DNA from: Prolixibacteraceae bacterium
GTDB taxonomy: Bacteria > Bacteroidota > Bacteroidia > Bacteroidales > Prolixibacteraceae
Length of the DNA: 64,000 nucleotides
NCBI GenBank assembly: GCA_019163175.1
Contig: JAFLKN010000008.1
Coordinates: forward strand, 109,858-173,857
Direction: 5' to 3'
In this document: positions 45,893-55,061 of the stretch, piece by piece
Position numbering within the stretch: the first letter of the stretch is position 1
Layout of the letters: every line of letters begins with the position of its first letter
Made by a program: the position numbers and the translations under genes
The notes under the pieces: model-generated
Databases searched by the model: none
The model's input: only the letters and a program-made list of their open reading frames with translations
Told to the model about the DNA's origin: nothing

Positions 45893-47629
45893 TTATTGCT
45901 TTGTATTACCTGCGAAAGCTCCGTTTTGAACAATATTGGGGTTTTTATCCACTTCTTCTTGTGGAATTGGCAAAAACCAACCAAAATTTGAATCCAGATT
46001 AAAGTTTATTGCTTCGGGGTAATTGGCATATGAAAATGTTCTGGATAATACAATCTTACGATTGGTATTATCAGTTTTAACTGTTCCGTCTGCATTTAAA
46101 CTATATACGTAATCGATCTTAACAGCCTTAGGTATCTCCGTAAAGTTCGATTTGTCTTTCCACCTTAGACAATCGTAATAATAAATGAACTCAAACGAAA
46201 GTTCAGTTCTGCGTTCTTTCCTGATTTTAGCGCGCATTGTTTCTTTTGTCAAACCACTTAAAGGAGGTAATCCGGCACGGGCTCTTACTGCATTTACTGC
46301 CGTATATACAGATGCATCTGGACCGGTTGCTTCGTTTTTTGCTTCGGCATATCCTAATAATACCTCTGCATAGCGGATTAAGATAAGATTAGTACCATTT
46401 TTTGGCATTCTAGCCCAAGCGCTATATACCAAATCGCCACTTGTATTAATTCCTTTACACAGATAATATCCGGTTTGCGAGCTGTTATTGTCCTGATTGT
46501 CTGCTCCTTTAATTAAGGTTCCCTTTCCATCGCGTCCGCTTCCGGATTCCAGGCGTTTACCAAAAAATACTCCCTGGTCGTACTGAACTGTTGCATAGAA
46601 CCTTTTATCCCTGTTTGCATAAGGATTTTGAGCATCGTAAAAGGTTGAGGTTGGGTCGCTCCAAGCTTTGCCATCGAGCAATTCGAATTGATCAACCAGA
46701 TTTTGGGTTGGATTACCCGCATTATATCCGTTTTGTGAAGCTGAAAGAGCCTGAGCATTACCTATATAATCAAATTCAGGAAATTTAAATTGCACATCCA
46801 ATATGACTTCCTTATTGTTCTCATTTTCAAGCAAAAATAAAGATGTATAATCGGGATATAGGCTGTAGTTTTTATCCATAATTGAATTATAGGTATTAGC
46901 AGCATCACCCCACCTTTCTGCAAACAACTGAATCCTGCCCTTCAAAGCTAAAGCTGCACCACTTGTTACCCTTCCGGTATTGGTTTTATCCCATGACACA
47001 GGAAGTACTGCGGCGGCTTCATCCAAATTTTTAACCATAAAATCAACACATTCTTTGTATGAATTCCTTGGCAAATTTACTTCTTCGTTGAGACCAATTG
47101 GATGGTCAACTATAATTACGGCACCAAATAAGCGGGTTAAAACATGGTACTCATATGCGCGTATTACCTTCGCTTCAGCCAATAATTTATTCAGACGATC
47201 TGATTTATTTTCAGTTTCAGTCAGGTTTTTAATGACCACATTGCATGCCCGTATTTCCTTATAGCACACTTTCCATATACTACTTTTATCTCCGTCCCAG
47301 GGAGCTCCATGCAAATTAAAATCCGCAGTCCAATATCGTGTGCCTGAATTTGCATCACCAGCAGTCCATCCTTTTTGTTTAAAAGAGTGAGAAGGAGCCC
47401 ATAATACACCATTGAGGGCATTGTTGGTATATGCTTCCCATTCGTGAAAGGCATCGTCGGGTGAAAGATATACATACAACTGATCGACTGCTGTTACTGC
47501 TAAACTGGGATCTTTCCAGAAGTCGGCATCCGAAAATTGATCCAGTGGTTTTTTATCTAATATGTCCTCGTTGCAGCCGGCAACGAATAATGACATTACC
47601 AGAAATAGTAAATATTGATATTTTCTCAT
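45893..47629 (-). CDS. susD: SusD/RagB-family outer-membrane glycan-binding lipoprotein
   Basis: 578 residues; lipobox SLFVAGC with Cys19. The SusD fold is recognised by DKKPLDQFSDADFWKDP, TPR-like helices (IKNLTETENKSDRLNKLLAEAKVIRAYEYHVLTRLFG) and the C-terminal signature RYAEVLLGYAEAKNEATG ... IRKERRTELSFEFIYYYDCLRWK. It caps the SusC barrel and binds the oligosaccharide before import. 18 bases downstream of susC. The specific ligand cannot be read from sequence. Confidence 0.93.
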   Translation of the reverse strand: MRKYQYLLFLVMSLFVAGCNEDILDKKPLDQFSDADFWKDPSLAVTAVDQLYVYLSPDDAFHEWEAYTNNALNGVLWAPSHSFKQKGWTAGDANSGTRYWTADFNLHGAPWDGDKSSIWKVCYKEIRACNVVIKNLTETENKSDRLNKLLAEAKVIRAYEYHVLTRLFGAVIIVDHPIGLNEEVNLPRNSYKECVDFMVKNLDEAAAVLPVSWDKTNTGRVTSGAALALKGRIQLFAERWGDAANTYNSIMDKNYSLYPDYTSLFLLENENNKEVILDVQFKFPEFDYIGNAQALSASQNGYNAGNPTQNLVDQFELLDGKAWSDPTSTFYDAQNPYANRDKRFYATVQYDQGVFFGKRLESGSGRDGKGTLIKGADNQDNNSSQTGYYLCKGINTSGDLVYSAWARMPKNGTNLILIRYAEVLLGYAEAKNEATGPDASVYTAVNAVRARAGLPPLSGLTKETMRAKIRKERRTELSFEFIYYYDCLRWKDKSNFTEIPKAVKIDYVYSLNADGTVKTDNTNRKIVLSRTFSYANYPEAINFNLDSNFGWFLPIPQEEVDKNPNIVQNGAFAGNTKQ

Positions 47630-47647
47630 TTGTTTTTCCTCCTTTAA

Positions 47648-50600
47648 TTAAAATGTAAGATTAAGCCCTACGGTATATACTTTTGCCTGTGGATAGAATT
47701 TCCCCGCTGAATGGTATGCTTCAGGATCAAAATCTACAAGCTTATCTTTGGTCCATGTAAATAAATTTTGACCAGACACATAAATCCGAAAGCCTTCAAT
47801 CTTAATATTTGAAAGCAAGGCACGATCAAAGTTATAACCAATTTGAAGTGTTTTTAACCTCAAATAGCTACCATCTCTTAACCAATAGGTTGAAGCTTTC
47901 GTATTATTGCCGGTAGGAGCACTTGTTATGCGAGGATAACGTGCATTTGCATTGTTATTCTCTGATGTCCAGCGTTCGTCGATTTGCCATTGCTGAATAC
48001 CACCGCCATTATCAAAAGCATTTGCAAGGGCGCTTCCAACCATGTAATCTACTCGGGTAGCCCCCTGAAAATTCAGGGTCAAATCAAATCCTTTGTAATC
48101 AGCCCCCATATTTATACCATAAATAATTTCAGGAATACTTGAATAACCAATTTTTGTTTCATCATAGGAATCTATAATTCCATCAGCAACACCTTTTGGC
48201 CCATTAATGTCTTTGTATTTAATGTCGCCAGGCTTAATGCCACCACCCTGTTTGGGGGCTTCTGTAATTTCAGAATCACTGGTAAACAATCCATCAGAAA
48301 TTAAACCATAATATGCGTTTAACGGATTGCCAGTCTTTCTTCGAATAGGATCATTCAAAGTCCCAATAGCCTCAGAAAGTTCAATGGCTTTATTCTTTGC
48401 ATAAGTAAATACAAAATTGGCATTGTAGTTAAATTCACCAATCTCATTCTTATGCCCTATTGTAAGTTCAATCCCTTTATTTTCAACAATACCGATATTT
48501 TCGTCTGGTAAGTTAATGCCAATTATTGATGATGTTTTTTGAGTGGGTCGAAGAATGTTGTCAGTTCGTTTAAAGAAGTAGTCGGTTTCAAAGGACAACA
48601 GACCTTTCCATAATGAACCTTCTAAACCAACATTAGTTGAGGTTGCAGTTTCCCATGTTATATCTGGATTTGGCAAACGCGATTCTCTAAAAGTCTGAAC
48701 AACTGCTCCTCCAAATGAATAAGGAAAAGATCCTGCACCATAGCTTGCCAGGTATTGAAAATCACCAACACGGTCATTGCCAGCTTGCCCCCATGAACCG
48801 CGAAGTTTAAGGTTATCGATACTTTTGAAATTATCTTTTATAAAGCTTTCTTCAGACAGTCTCCAACCCAAGGCGAAAGAAGGGAAGAATCCCCAGCGTT
48901 TATCGGGCGCAAATTTCATTGACCCATCGTAGCGGAAATTTCCTTCAAACATATATTTTCCTGAGTAATCGTAAGTTAAACGTCCAACATAGCCCTTGCG
49001 TGCCCCTTCAAAAGCGCTCCCATTGGTTGATTGTCCGTCTTGTGGGCCGGCAAAAAGTTGGTCAATTGAGCTTGAGAGATAATTGATTCGACCTGCTACT
49101 AAATAGTTACTGTTCCACTCAGTTTGATTATAAACCAACAAAGCCCCGATGTTATGTTTTTCAGAAACAGTACGTTTATAACCCATCTGGAATTCAAGTT
49201 GTTTATTGGAAGAAAAATTTGCTCTCTCAGATAGCGAGGGTTTAATTGTAGGAGGAACTTCCTCATAAACACCGTTTGCACGGTCTACCATTCTCCATGT
49301 AGTAAACGGTGTATACCACACCTTATAATGTTCCGCCATATAATCATAAACTCCAATTGCTTTGAATGATAATCCAGGTATATAAGATGGATTATATTCG
49401 AATTTTAATGAGCCATTGAAATCATTACTCTTTCTCAATCCACCTCCACCAAGTTCATTAGCTGCAACAGGGTTTCTACCAGATACAAACTTGCCATCCG
49501 GAGTTCTTACTGGAATAATAGGTATATTTTGTGCTACGCCTTCTAAAAAATCTGAAGTATTTCCTCCGGGTGATTTTTTATTACTGCTATAACCATATAA
49601 ATCAAATGAAACTTTTAAATCCTTGGTAATTTTCGCATCAATATTAGCACGGGTATTGTACTTTTTAAAGTCGGTTTGACTAAAGAAACCATCCTGTCTG
49701 AAGGTTCCTAAAGATATGTAATAGCTCACATTTTCATTTGCCCCTGATACTGCAAGGTTGTTTTGCGATTGTATGGGATCTGGTTTAACAAGTTCATCCC
49801 ACCATTGTGTATTGGGGTAATTTGGATTATTACCTGCCTCGTATTTTGAAATTTCGTCGGCCGAAAATGATTCTGGTTTGCCTTCGTTTCGAGCTGCTTC
49901 ATTATACATTCGTGCATAATCTGCCGAACTTGCAAATTGAGGTGTGCGCGTTGGTTTTGAAACACCATAATAACTGGTATAATTGATTGTTGGCTTACCA
50001 AGTTTACCACGTTTTGTGGTTACCAAAATTACTCCATTAGCACCCCTGGAGCCATAAGGTGCTACAGCCGAAGCATCTTTAAGAACAGTTACGCTTTCAA
50101 TATCGTTGATGTCAACTATATTTAAATCCCTGTCGGGTATCCCATCGACAACAATAAGCGCGTTATTGTTACCGGTAGTACTTACTCCTCGTACATAAAT
50201 TGTTGAAGCATCAACACCAGGTTCTGCGTTGTTATTTCTTACAATTAATCCAGCAGCTTTTCCAGAAAGTGTATTAGAAACGTTGGCAACTGTAGCTTTA
50301 CGTATCTCATCGGCTTTAACCACAGAAACAGAGCTGGTTAAGGTTCCTTTCTTTTGCGTTCCATAGCCTATAGCAACTACTTCATCAATTCCAATGGCTT
50401 CTTCGGTAAGAGTTATATTAATAGATGTCTTACTACCCACCGCTATTTCCAAAGTTTTCATCCCCACGAACGAAAACTGCAAAGTCGCATTGGCTGGAAC
50501 ATTAGTAATCGAATAATTCCCATTCGCATCAGTAATTGTTCCGGTTGTTGTACCTTTTACTACCACTGAAACTCCCGGTAATGGTGAACCAGATGAATCG

Positions 50601-51025
50601 GTTACTTTACCTGAAACCGATTTTTGCTGATTAACAGTGTTCGAAACAACTTCAGGAGTATCCATATTTTTACGAATAATCACCTGACGGTTGTAAACAT
50701 CATAGCTCAAATTCTGGCCAGAGAGAATTTTGTCCAGAATTTCATTGATGGTTGCGTTCCTTACATCAATATTTACCTTAAGCTGATCGTTCATTTCACC
50801 GTTTTTATACAGAAAAATAAACTCACTTTTTCCTTCAACCTCATTCAAAACATCTTTGATTGTTGAACCGGTAAGTTTGAGACTAAGTTTTGTTGACTGT
50901 GAATAGCTGTTGGCAGCCACCATCATCACAAAACACAAAGAGAATAAAATAGTTAATTTCATAATTCTCCATAATTGTTTTCGACTATCCCAAATGGGAA
51001 AGCCGGTTAATAACTTTTTTTTCAT
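47648..51025 (-). CDS. susC: SusC/RagA-family TonB-dependent transporter with STN signalling domain
   Basis: 1125 residues. Signal peptide region within MKLTILFSLCFVMMVAANSYSQ, preceded by about 20 residues (start ATG 51023-51025). Order: secretin/TonB short N-terminal (STN) domain about 47-118, carboxypeptidase-D-like domain (GKVTDSSGSPLPGVSVVVKG), plug (TLSGKAAGLIVRNNN, YVRGVSTTGNNNALIVVDGIP, YGSRGANGVILVTTKRG), then the 22-strand barrel ending VYTVGLNLTF. The STN domain and the neighbouring FecR-like gene show trans-envelope signalling: substrate import is reported to the anti-sigma factor. With SusD it takes up oligosaccharides across the outer membrane. Confidence 0.95.
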   Translation of the reverse strand: MKKKLLTGFPIWDSRKQLWRIMKLTILFSLCFVMMVAANSYSQSTKLSLKLTGSTIKDVLNEVEGKSEFIFLYKNGEMNDQLKVNIDVRNATINEILDKILSGQNLSYDVYNRQVIIRKNMDTPEVVSNTVNQQKSVSGKVTDSSGSPLPGVSVVVKGTTTGTITDANGNYSITNVPANATLQFSFVGMKTLEIAVGSKTSINITLTEEAIGIDEVVAIGYGTQKKGTLTSSVSVVKADEIRKATVANVSNTLSGKAAGLIVRNNNAEPGVDASTIYVRGVSTTGNNNALIVVDGIPDRDLNIVDINDIESVTVLKDASAVAPYGSRGANGVILVTTKRGKLGKPTINYTSYYGVSKPTRTPQFASSADYARMYNEAARNEGKPESFSADEISKYEAGNNPNYPNTQWWDELVKPDPIQSQNNLAVSGANENVSYYISLGTFRQDGFFSQTDFKKYNTRANIDAKITKDLKVSFDLYGYSSNKKSPGGNTSDFLEGVAQNIPIIPVRTPDGKFVSGRNPVAANELGGGGLRKSNDFNGSLKFEYNPSYIPGLSFKAIGVYDYMAEHYKVWYTPFTTWRMVDRANGVYEEVPPTIKPSLSERANFSSNKQLEFQMGYKRTVSEKHNIGALLVYNQTEWNSNYLVAGRINYLSSSIDQLFAGPQDGQSTNGSAFEGARKGYVGRLTYDYSGKYMFEGNFRYDGSMKFAPDKRWGFFPSFALGWRLSEESFIKDNFKSIDNLKLRGSWGQAGNDRVGDFQYLASYGAGSFPYSFGGAVVQTFRESRLPNPDITWETATSTNVGLEGSLWKGLLSFETDYFFKRTDNILRPTQKTSSIIGINLPDENIGIVENKGIELTIGHKNEIGEFNYNANFVFTYAKNKAIELSEAIGTLNDPIRRKTGNPLNAYYGLISDGLFTSDSEITEAPKQGGGIKPGDIKYKDINGPKGVADGIIDSYDETKIGYSSIPEIIYGINMGADYKGFDLTLNFQGATRVDYMVGSALANAFDNGGGIQQWQIDERWTSENNNANARYPRITSAPTGNNTKASTYWLRDGSYLRLKTLQIGYNFDRALLSNIKIEGFRIYVSGQNLFTWTKDKLVDFDPEAYHSAGKFYPQAKVYTVGLNLTF

Positions 51026-51120
51026 AAATTTGAAATGTTTAATAGTTACTAAAACTGGTTCATACGCTGAATCAAGTTGAGGCCGGACGATGTTAGCAGC
51101 ATTTTCCGGCTTTTTGCTTT
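51025..51120 (+). ncRNA. Candidate antisense sRNA opposite the susC leader
   Basis: On the plus strand a TAAATTTG box (51025-51032) that fits TAnnTTTG is followed about 50 bases later by a terminator-like hairpin, GCCGGA (51082-51087) / TCCGGC (51105-51110), with an inner ATG/CAT pairing and then TTTTTGCTTT. All surrounding genes are on the minus strand, so this hairpin cannot end any of their transcripts. A transcript of about 80 bases (about 51039-51118) would be antisense to the 5' leader of susC. Antisense RNAs in this position (DonS type) repress PULs in Bacteroides. The -33 element is poor, so this is a prediction. Confidence 0.4.
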
Positions 51121-52306
51121 ATTCGATTACGTACTCTACCGTATTTATTTTCTTTATTTCGGCATGACTAACTTTACTTATATATTCAAAAACTTCAGGC
51201 ATTCCTGCATTTAGATCAAGTTTCCCGGTAATCCGTTCTTTCCCTATTTTCGGATTTTTCAACTCAAGACTAATATTATAAAATCGTTCCACCTTTGTAA
51301 TCAGGGAATTCAATTCCTCTCCTTCAAAGTTTAAAAGACCTTCTTTCCATATTGTATATAATTCGTGTTTCGTTTCGCGTACCTGAATCCCATTTCCATC
51401 TTTTTTGAAAACTGCAATCTGGTTAGGCCTTAATTCAACTTTGGTATCAAAATATCCGGCATCGTTTTCTTCCATCCTGATTTTGCCTTCTTTCAGTACT
51501 GCCGACACAAAATCATCATCAGGATAAGATGAAACATTGAAACTTGTACCTAAAACCCGAACCGAAACTGTTGATGTTTTTACCAGAAATGGTTTTTTGG
51601 GATTGTGCGCCACCTCAAAATAGGCTTCACCAATAAGGTAAACCTCACGGCGATTTTTCGAAAACTGACTCGGAAAAATGATTCGGCTTCCGGAATTTAC
51701 CCAAATCCGACTTCCGTCGGATAACTTTACCCGAGCTTTTTTACCGAAAGGAACTACTAAAACTTCAGGAGTTTCATCGTCGGTATTTTCATTGCTATTG
51801 ATTTGTTCGCCGTTGATGTTAATCTTACCCGGGACTGAAAAGTCAAACTCAACTTCCTCACCTCTGATGGGATGACGTGACCCATCAGCCAAAAATAATG
51901 TTGGATTCTGATTGGCATTTTTCAGGAATATATCTTCGGTAAGTTTCAGATTGAATGAGTGGCGGGATTGATTGATATAAACCAAAGTGCCAAGGACTAA
52001 AACAGCAACAGCAATTGCAGCATATTTAAGTATCGACATCGAAAACTTTACGGTAGGTTTGGGTTTTCGGCTTTTAAGCATTTGGGTAAGCGTAGTTTTG
52101 AAAAGCTGATCTTTCCGCTCATCTGAAATCATTTCGGGAGGGAATGACAATAAGCGCAGTTCTTTGCGCAGTTTTAGCATTTCATTTTTTTCTTCGGGAT
52201 TTTGCGCCATGTATTGGGCAAAGTGGGCATCTGTTTCGGCTGTGGGTCTGAAAACCCATTCAATAAAAAGTGAATCTTCAATATATTTTTCCAGAATATC
52301 CATCAT
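51119..52306 (-). CDS. FecR-family anti-sigma factor
   Basis: 395 residues. N-terminal cytosolic anti-sigma region (EDSLFIEWVFRPTAETDAHFAQYMAQNP), one transmembrane helix at about 90-110 (ILKYAAIAVAVLVLGTLVYI), FecR domain (VVPFGKKARVKLSDGSRIWVNSGSRI, GEAYFEVAHNPKKPFLVKT), and C-terminal DUF4974 (LLNFEGEELNSLITKVERFYNI). It holds the ECF sigma factor inactive until the STN domain of the SusC protein signals that substrate is being transported. Lies between the sigma gene and susC on the same strand. Confidence 0.93.
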   Translation of the reverse strand: MMDILEKYIEDSLFIEWVFRPTAETDAHFAQYMAQNPEEKNEMLKLRKELRLLSFPPEMISDERKDQLFKTTLTQMLKSRKPKPTVKFSMSILKYAAIAVAVLVLGTLVYINQSRHSFNLKLTEDIFLKNANQNPTLFLADGSRHPIRGEEVEFDFSVPGKININGEQINSNENTDDETPEVLVVPFGKKARVKLSDGSRIWVNSGSRIIFPSQFSKNRREVYLIGEAYFEVAHNPKKPFLVKTSTVSVRVLGTSFNVSSYPDDDFVSAVLKEGKIRMEENDAGYFDTKVELRPNQIAVFKKDGNGIQVRETKHELYTIWKEGLLNFEGEELNSLITKVERFYNISLELKNPKIGKERITGKLDLNAGMPEVFEYISKVSHAEIKKINTVEYVIE

Positions 52307-52371
52307 CGAGATTAATTTCTCTATAATGGAAGCTGCAACGAAAAAGTGGACATGAAAATTGAAAAATATTT

Positions 52372-52959
52372 TCAGGGTCTGAAACAGATCGAAAATAAAT
52401 TAAGAATTCGGTTGGCGAGATTGATACGCAGATGTTCGATAATCCGGTAAACCTGCTTCTTGGCCGAATCGGGTCGCACCCCAAGAAGTTCGCCTATTTC
52501 AATATAGCTTAGGTTGTTGTAAAATTTCAGATAAAGTATTTCGCGCTGACTGGCATTCAATTCGGCCAGAGCATTTTTTACGACTTTAATTCTTTCCTCT
52601 TTGAAATCTTCATTTTCGTAATTATCCAGCTCTAACTCGAACAAAAATGCTTTGGTTAGATTACCTTCCAGATTAGTGAACCGGTTTTCCTTCTTTATTT
52701 TGTGAAAAATAATTCGTCTCAAAGCAGTCAGTAGATAAAACTCCAGATTTTCGGGGTTCTTCAGATTTTTCCGGTGGGTATAAATTTCGAGGAACAACTC
52801 CTGAATGCAATCGTCAAGAAGATCGAACCCCGGAGCAAGTTTTGATCCGTAAGCATACAGATTTGAAAGAAAACCATCGTAGATCAATTGAAACGCATTC
52901 AGATCGCCTTCTTTAAATCTTTTCCAAATTACCGACCAATCTTCTGATCTTTTTTTCAT
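52372..52959 (-). CDS. ECF RNA polymerase sigma factor, FecI-like
   Basis: 195 residues with region 2 (FQLIYDGFLSNLYAYGSKLAPGFDLLDDCIQELFLEIY) and region 4 (LNASQREILYLKFYNNLSYIEIGELLGVRPDSAKKQVYRIIEHL). The domain order and the adjacent FecR gene define the FecI-like PUL regulators of Bacteroidota. It should drive susC and the enzyme genes when released. A TACATTTG box (minus strand, 52994-53001) lies 35 bases before its start. Confidence 0.93.
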   Translation of the reverse strand: MKKRSEDWSVIWKRFKEGDLNAFQLIYDGFLSNLYAYGSKLAPGFDLLDDCIQELFLEIYTHRKNLKNPENLEFYLLTALRRIIFHKIKKENRFTNLEGNLTKAFLFELELDNYENEDFKEERIKVVKNALAELNASQREILYLKFYNNLSYIEIGELLGVRPDSAKKQVYRIIEHLRINLANRILNLFSICFRP

Positions 52960-53277
52960 CTGGGCCGTTTAAAATAACCAATTAATATCGGTTCAAATGT
53001 AGTAAAATTTGATTGGGAGGGTATTTGTAAGACGTGGTGAAAAACTATTAAACATTTTTTTGTAAATTATATTTCGGGTTTAGCTGGTTACAAAATCGAG
53101 ATTCTCCGTCTAAAAATAAACTTGAAATGGTATACTAAAATATAAGAATCCAAGTTTTATTAGTGATTGGATTTTAATAATTCACAAAAACTATCGGTAT
53201 TCCGAACTAATCAATCAATTCCCGGTAGGTACTTTGGAGAGGCTGTCACGAAAGTGTTCAGCCTCTTTTTCTTTTAT
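52960..53277. other. Gap upstream of the sigma gene, with the putative sigma-gene promoter
   Basis: 318 bases with no convincing gene. Contains the minus-strand -7 candidate TACATTTG (52994-53001) for the ECF sigma gene and, at its far end, a plus-strand terminator-like hairpin (53238-53275). Confidence 0.5.
53238..53275 (+). terminator. Plus-strand intrinsic terminator without an assigned gene
   Basis: AGAGGCTG (53238-53245) pairs with CAGCCTCT (53259-53266) across a 13-base loop and runs into TTTTTCTTTT. Genes on both sides are on the minus strand and no plus-strand gene precedes it, so it must end either an unannotated RNA in 52960-53237 or antisense transcription. Confidence 0.65.
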
Positions 53278-54264
53278 TTATCGGCTCAAAACCAATTTGC
53301 GAACAAATATCTTGTCTTCCGAAGTTATCCTGACAAGGTACAACCCAACGGGCAAATCGGCTACATCTATTCTATTGTTTGCCTGAATGTCAGAGCTGTT
53401 TTTCACCAGCAAACCGTTCATATTTATTATAGAAACATCCGATATAGTTGTCCCCTGATAGTTTTCAAAAGTGACAAACCGATTCGCCGGATTGGGATAG
53501 ATTTTCAGTTCATTACTACTGATCGGTCGAATCTCCTGAATTGTTGCTACTTTCAGAATTATACTTAAATTCAGGTCACCTCCATTGCTTTTTATTCCAA
53601 TATGAACTGAATCATTGGAATGTTGCAGTGGTTTATAATAGACTGAAAATGTATAATCTTCAGACCCCTTAAGTTTCCTTTTCAGGTCAAAATTGCTCGA
53701 AAATTCAGCTCCTTCAGGAAGTGTTACCGAACTAAACTTTAGGGTATCGTTGGCGCGGTTAGTCAAGGTAACTTTTAGTGTATCAGCTTTCCCATATTGA
53801 ATGGTTCCCTTCTTAATTCCGCCATTTGAAACGAGCATCAAGCGTGGTGCAAGAATTGAAGTTGTTTTTAACGATGCACTTTTCCATGTATTTATGCCAC
53901 CACTCATCTCGTAAACTTCAGCAAAATTTAAATTTTTCATTAGTGCAAAAGTTGGAGCACTTCTTCCTCCGGATTGGCAATGCAGCAGGTAAATTTTATT
54001 TTTTGGTAGTGCTGTAATTTGTGCAGCAAAATCGCCATCATAAAAATTTCTGCAAATGGAGCCTTCTAAATGATCTGACAACCAAACTGATGGAGTACGA
54101 ACATCCAGAATGACAAAATCGGGATTTTTTGCATTGGCTTTGACTAGGCTATCACATTTTATTGCCGAGATTGTTTTGTATTTACCGGCTGAAGATGCGT
54201 CAATTGGTGCAAAACAAAATCCGGCCAGCGCCACAGACAGGATCAAAAAAGCATAAATCTTCAT
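53278..54264 (-). CDS. Rhodanese-domain protein with type IX secretion sorting domain
   Basis: 328 residues. Signal peptide MKIYAFLILSVALAGFCFA; rhodanese domain about 30-130 with the active-site loop LLHCQSGGRSAP (catalytic Cys); a beta-sandwich region about 135-245 (TIQYGKADTLKVTLTNRANDTLKF); and a T9SS type A sorting domain about 250-328 (LKIYPNPANRFVTFEN, LPVGLYLVRITSEDKIFVRKLVL). Rhodanese domains transfer sulfane sulfur or bind oxyanions; here the protein would be exported through the T9SS to the surface or medium. A possible link to sulfated-glycan use is inference from position beside the PUL. Confidence 0.85.
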   Translation of the reverse strand: MKIYAFLILSVALAGFCFAPIDASSAGKYKTISAIKCDSLVKANAKNPDFVILDVRTPSVWLSDHLEGSICRNFYDGDFAAQITALPKNKIYLLHCQSGGRSAPTFALMKNLNFAEVYEMSGGINTWKSASLKTTSILAPRLMLVSNGGIKKGTIQYGKADTLKVTLTNRANDTLKFSSVTLPEGAEFSSNFDLKRKLKGSEDYTFSVYYKPLQHSNDSVHIGIKSNGGDLNLSIILKVATIQEIRPISSNELKIYPNPANRFVTFENYQGTTISDVSIINMNGLLVKNSSDIQANNRIDVADLPVGLYLVRITSEDKIFVRKLVLSR

Positions 54265-54292
54265 TCGAAAAATTTAATTCTGATTAGCGTTA

Positions 54293-55057
54293 CTATTTTA
54301 CAGCTTTCAGCCAGGCCTCAGCCATTAACGCACTACCAGCCATGGTCGGATGAACTCCATCTCCTGTCCAATATTTGCCGGGAGCATATTTCTGAGCCTC
54401 ATCGAAAATACTCTGATAAGGAATAAATACAGCATTGAATTCATCTGCCAGTTTTAACGCAGCTGCCCGGTATCCATCAAAAGCCGGATACCATTTTTCG
54501 GTTACCGCAGAACAACCTAAAACCGCAAAAGGCTCACCAATAATCAAGTGCACTTCAGGAAGCATTTTTTTTGTCAGAATAAGCAATTGCCTGAAATCCT
54601 GCTCATAGCGCTCCACAGTCCCGTCATATTTGCCATCGAGCGTGTGCCAAAAATCGTTTACCCCAATTAAAATACTGATAACCTTAGGCTTAAGGTCGAA
54701 ACAATCTTTCTGCCAACGATCGGCCAACTGGTAAACTTTATTTCCACTTATTCCGCGGTTATAAAATAATAATCCTTTTGCAGCATATTCGTTCAACAGA
54801 TGGGCACCGGCAAGGAAAGCATAACCTCCACCGAAAGACCCTTGCGAATTGGATAACTGTTTGGTTTTTTCGCGACCTGCATCAGTAATTGAATCGCCCT
54901 GAAACAAAACAACATCACCAGTTTTCAGCCCACTGATCAATCCTTTCTTTTTCTTCTGATTTATTGGCATAGCAGCCGAAAGTATTTCGGGTATAGCAGC
55001 AAGCCCGAAAGTAGTTGCTGCAGCATTTCTTAAAAAGTTACGTCTGTTAATATTCAT
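54293..55057 (-). CDS. Exported SGNH/GDSL hydrolase with Tat-type signal
   Basis: Start placed at ATG 55055-55057 (MNINRRNFLRNAAATTFGLAA), which gives a twin-arginine signal; the ATG at 55081 would add eight residues and overlap the upstream gene. 254 residues. Block I GDSITDAGREK (Ser), block II YNRGISGNKVYQL (Gly), block III ILIGVNDFWH (Asn), block V WTGDGVHPTMAGSALMAEAW (Asp/His). Family enzymes are esterases of acetylated or acylated glycans. The start is five bases after the stop of the small NTPase gene, so the two share a transcript. Confidence 0.85.
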   Translation of the reverse strand: MNINRRNFLRNAAATTFGLAAIPEILSAAMPINQKKKKGLISGLKTGDVVLFQGDSITDAGREKTKQLSNSQGSFGGGYAFLAGAHLLNEYAAKGLLFYNRGISGNKVYQLADRWQKDCFDLKPKVISILIGVNDFWHTLDGKYDGTVERYEQDFRQLLILTKKMLPEVHLIIGEPFAVLGCSAVTEKWYPAFDGYRAAALKLADEFNAVFIPYQSIFDEAQKYAPGKYWTGDGVHPTMAGSALMAEAWLKAVK

Positions 55058-55061
55058 ATTT

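Noticed and set aside
53167..53568. Plus-strand open frame running through the hairpin at 53238
   Set aside because: It overlaps the sorting domain of the rhodanese gene on the other strand and translates through a terminator hairpin; no protein-like pattern.
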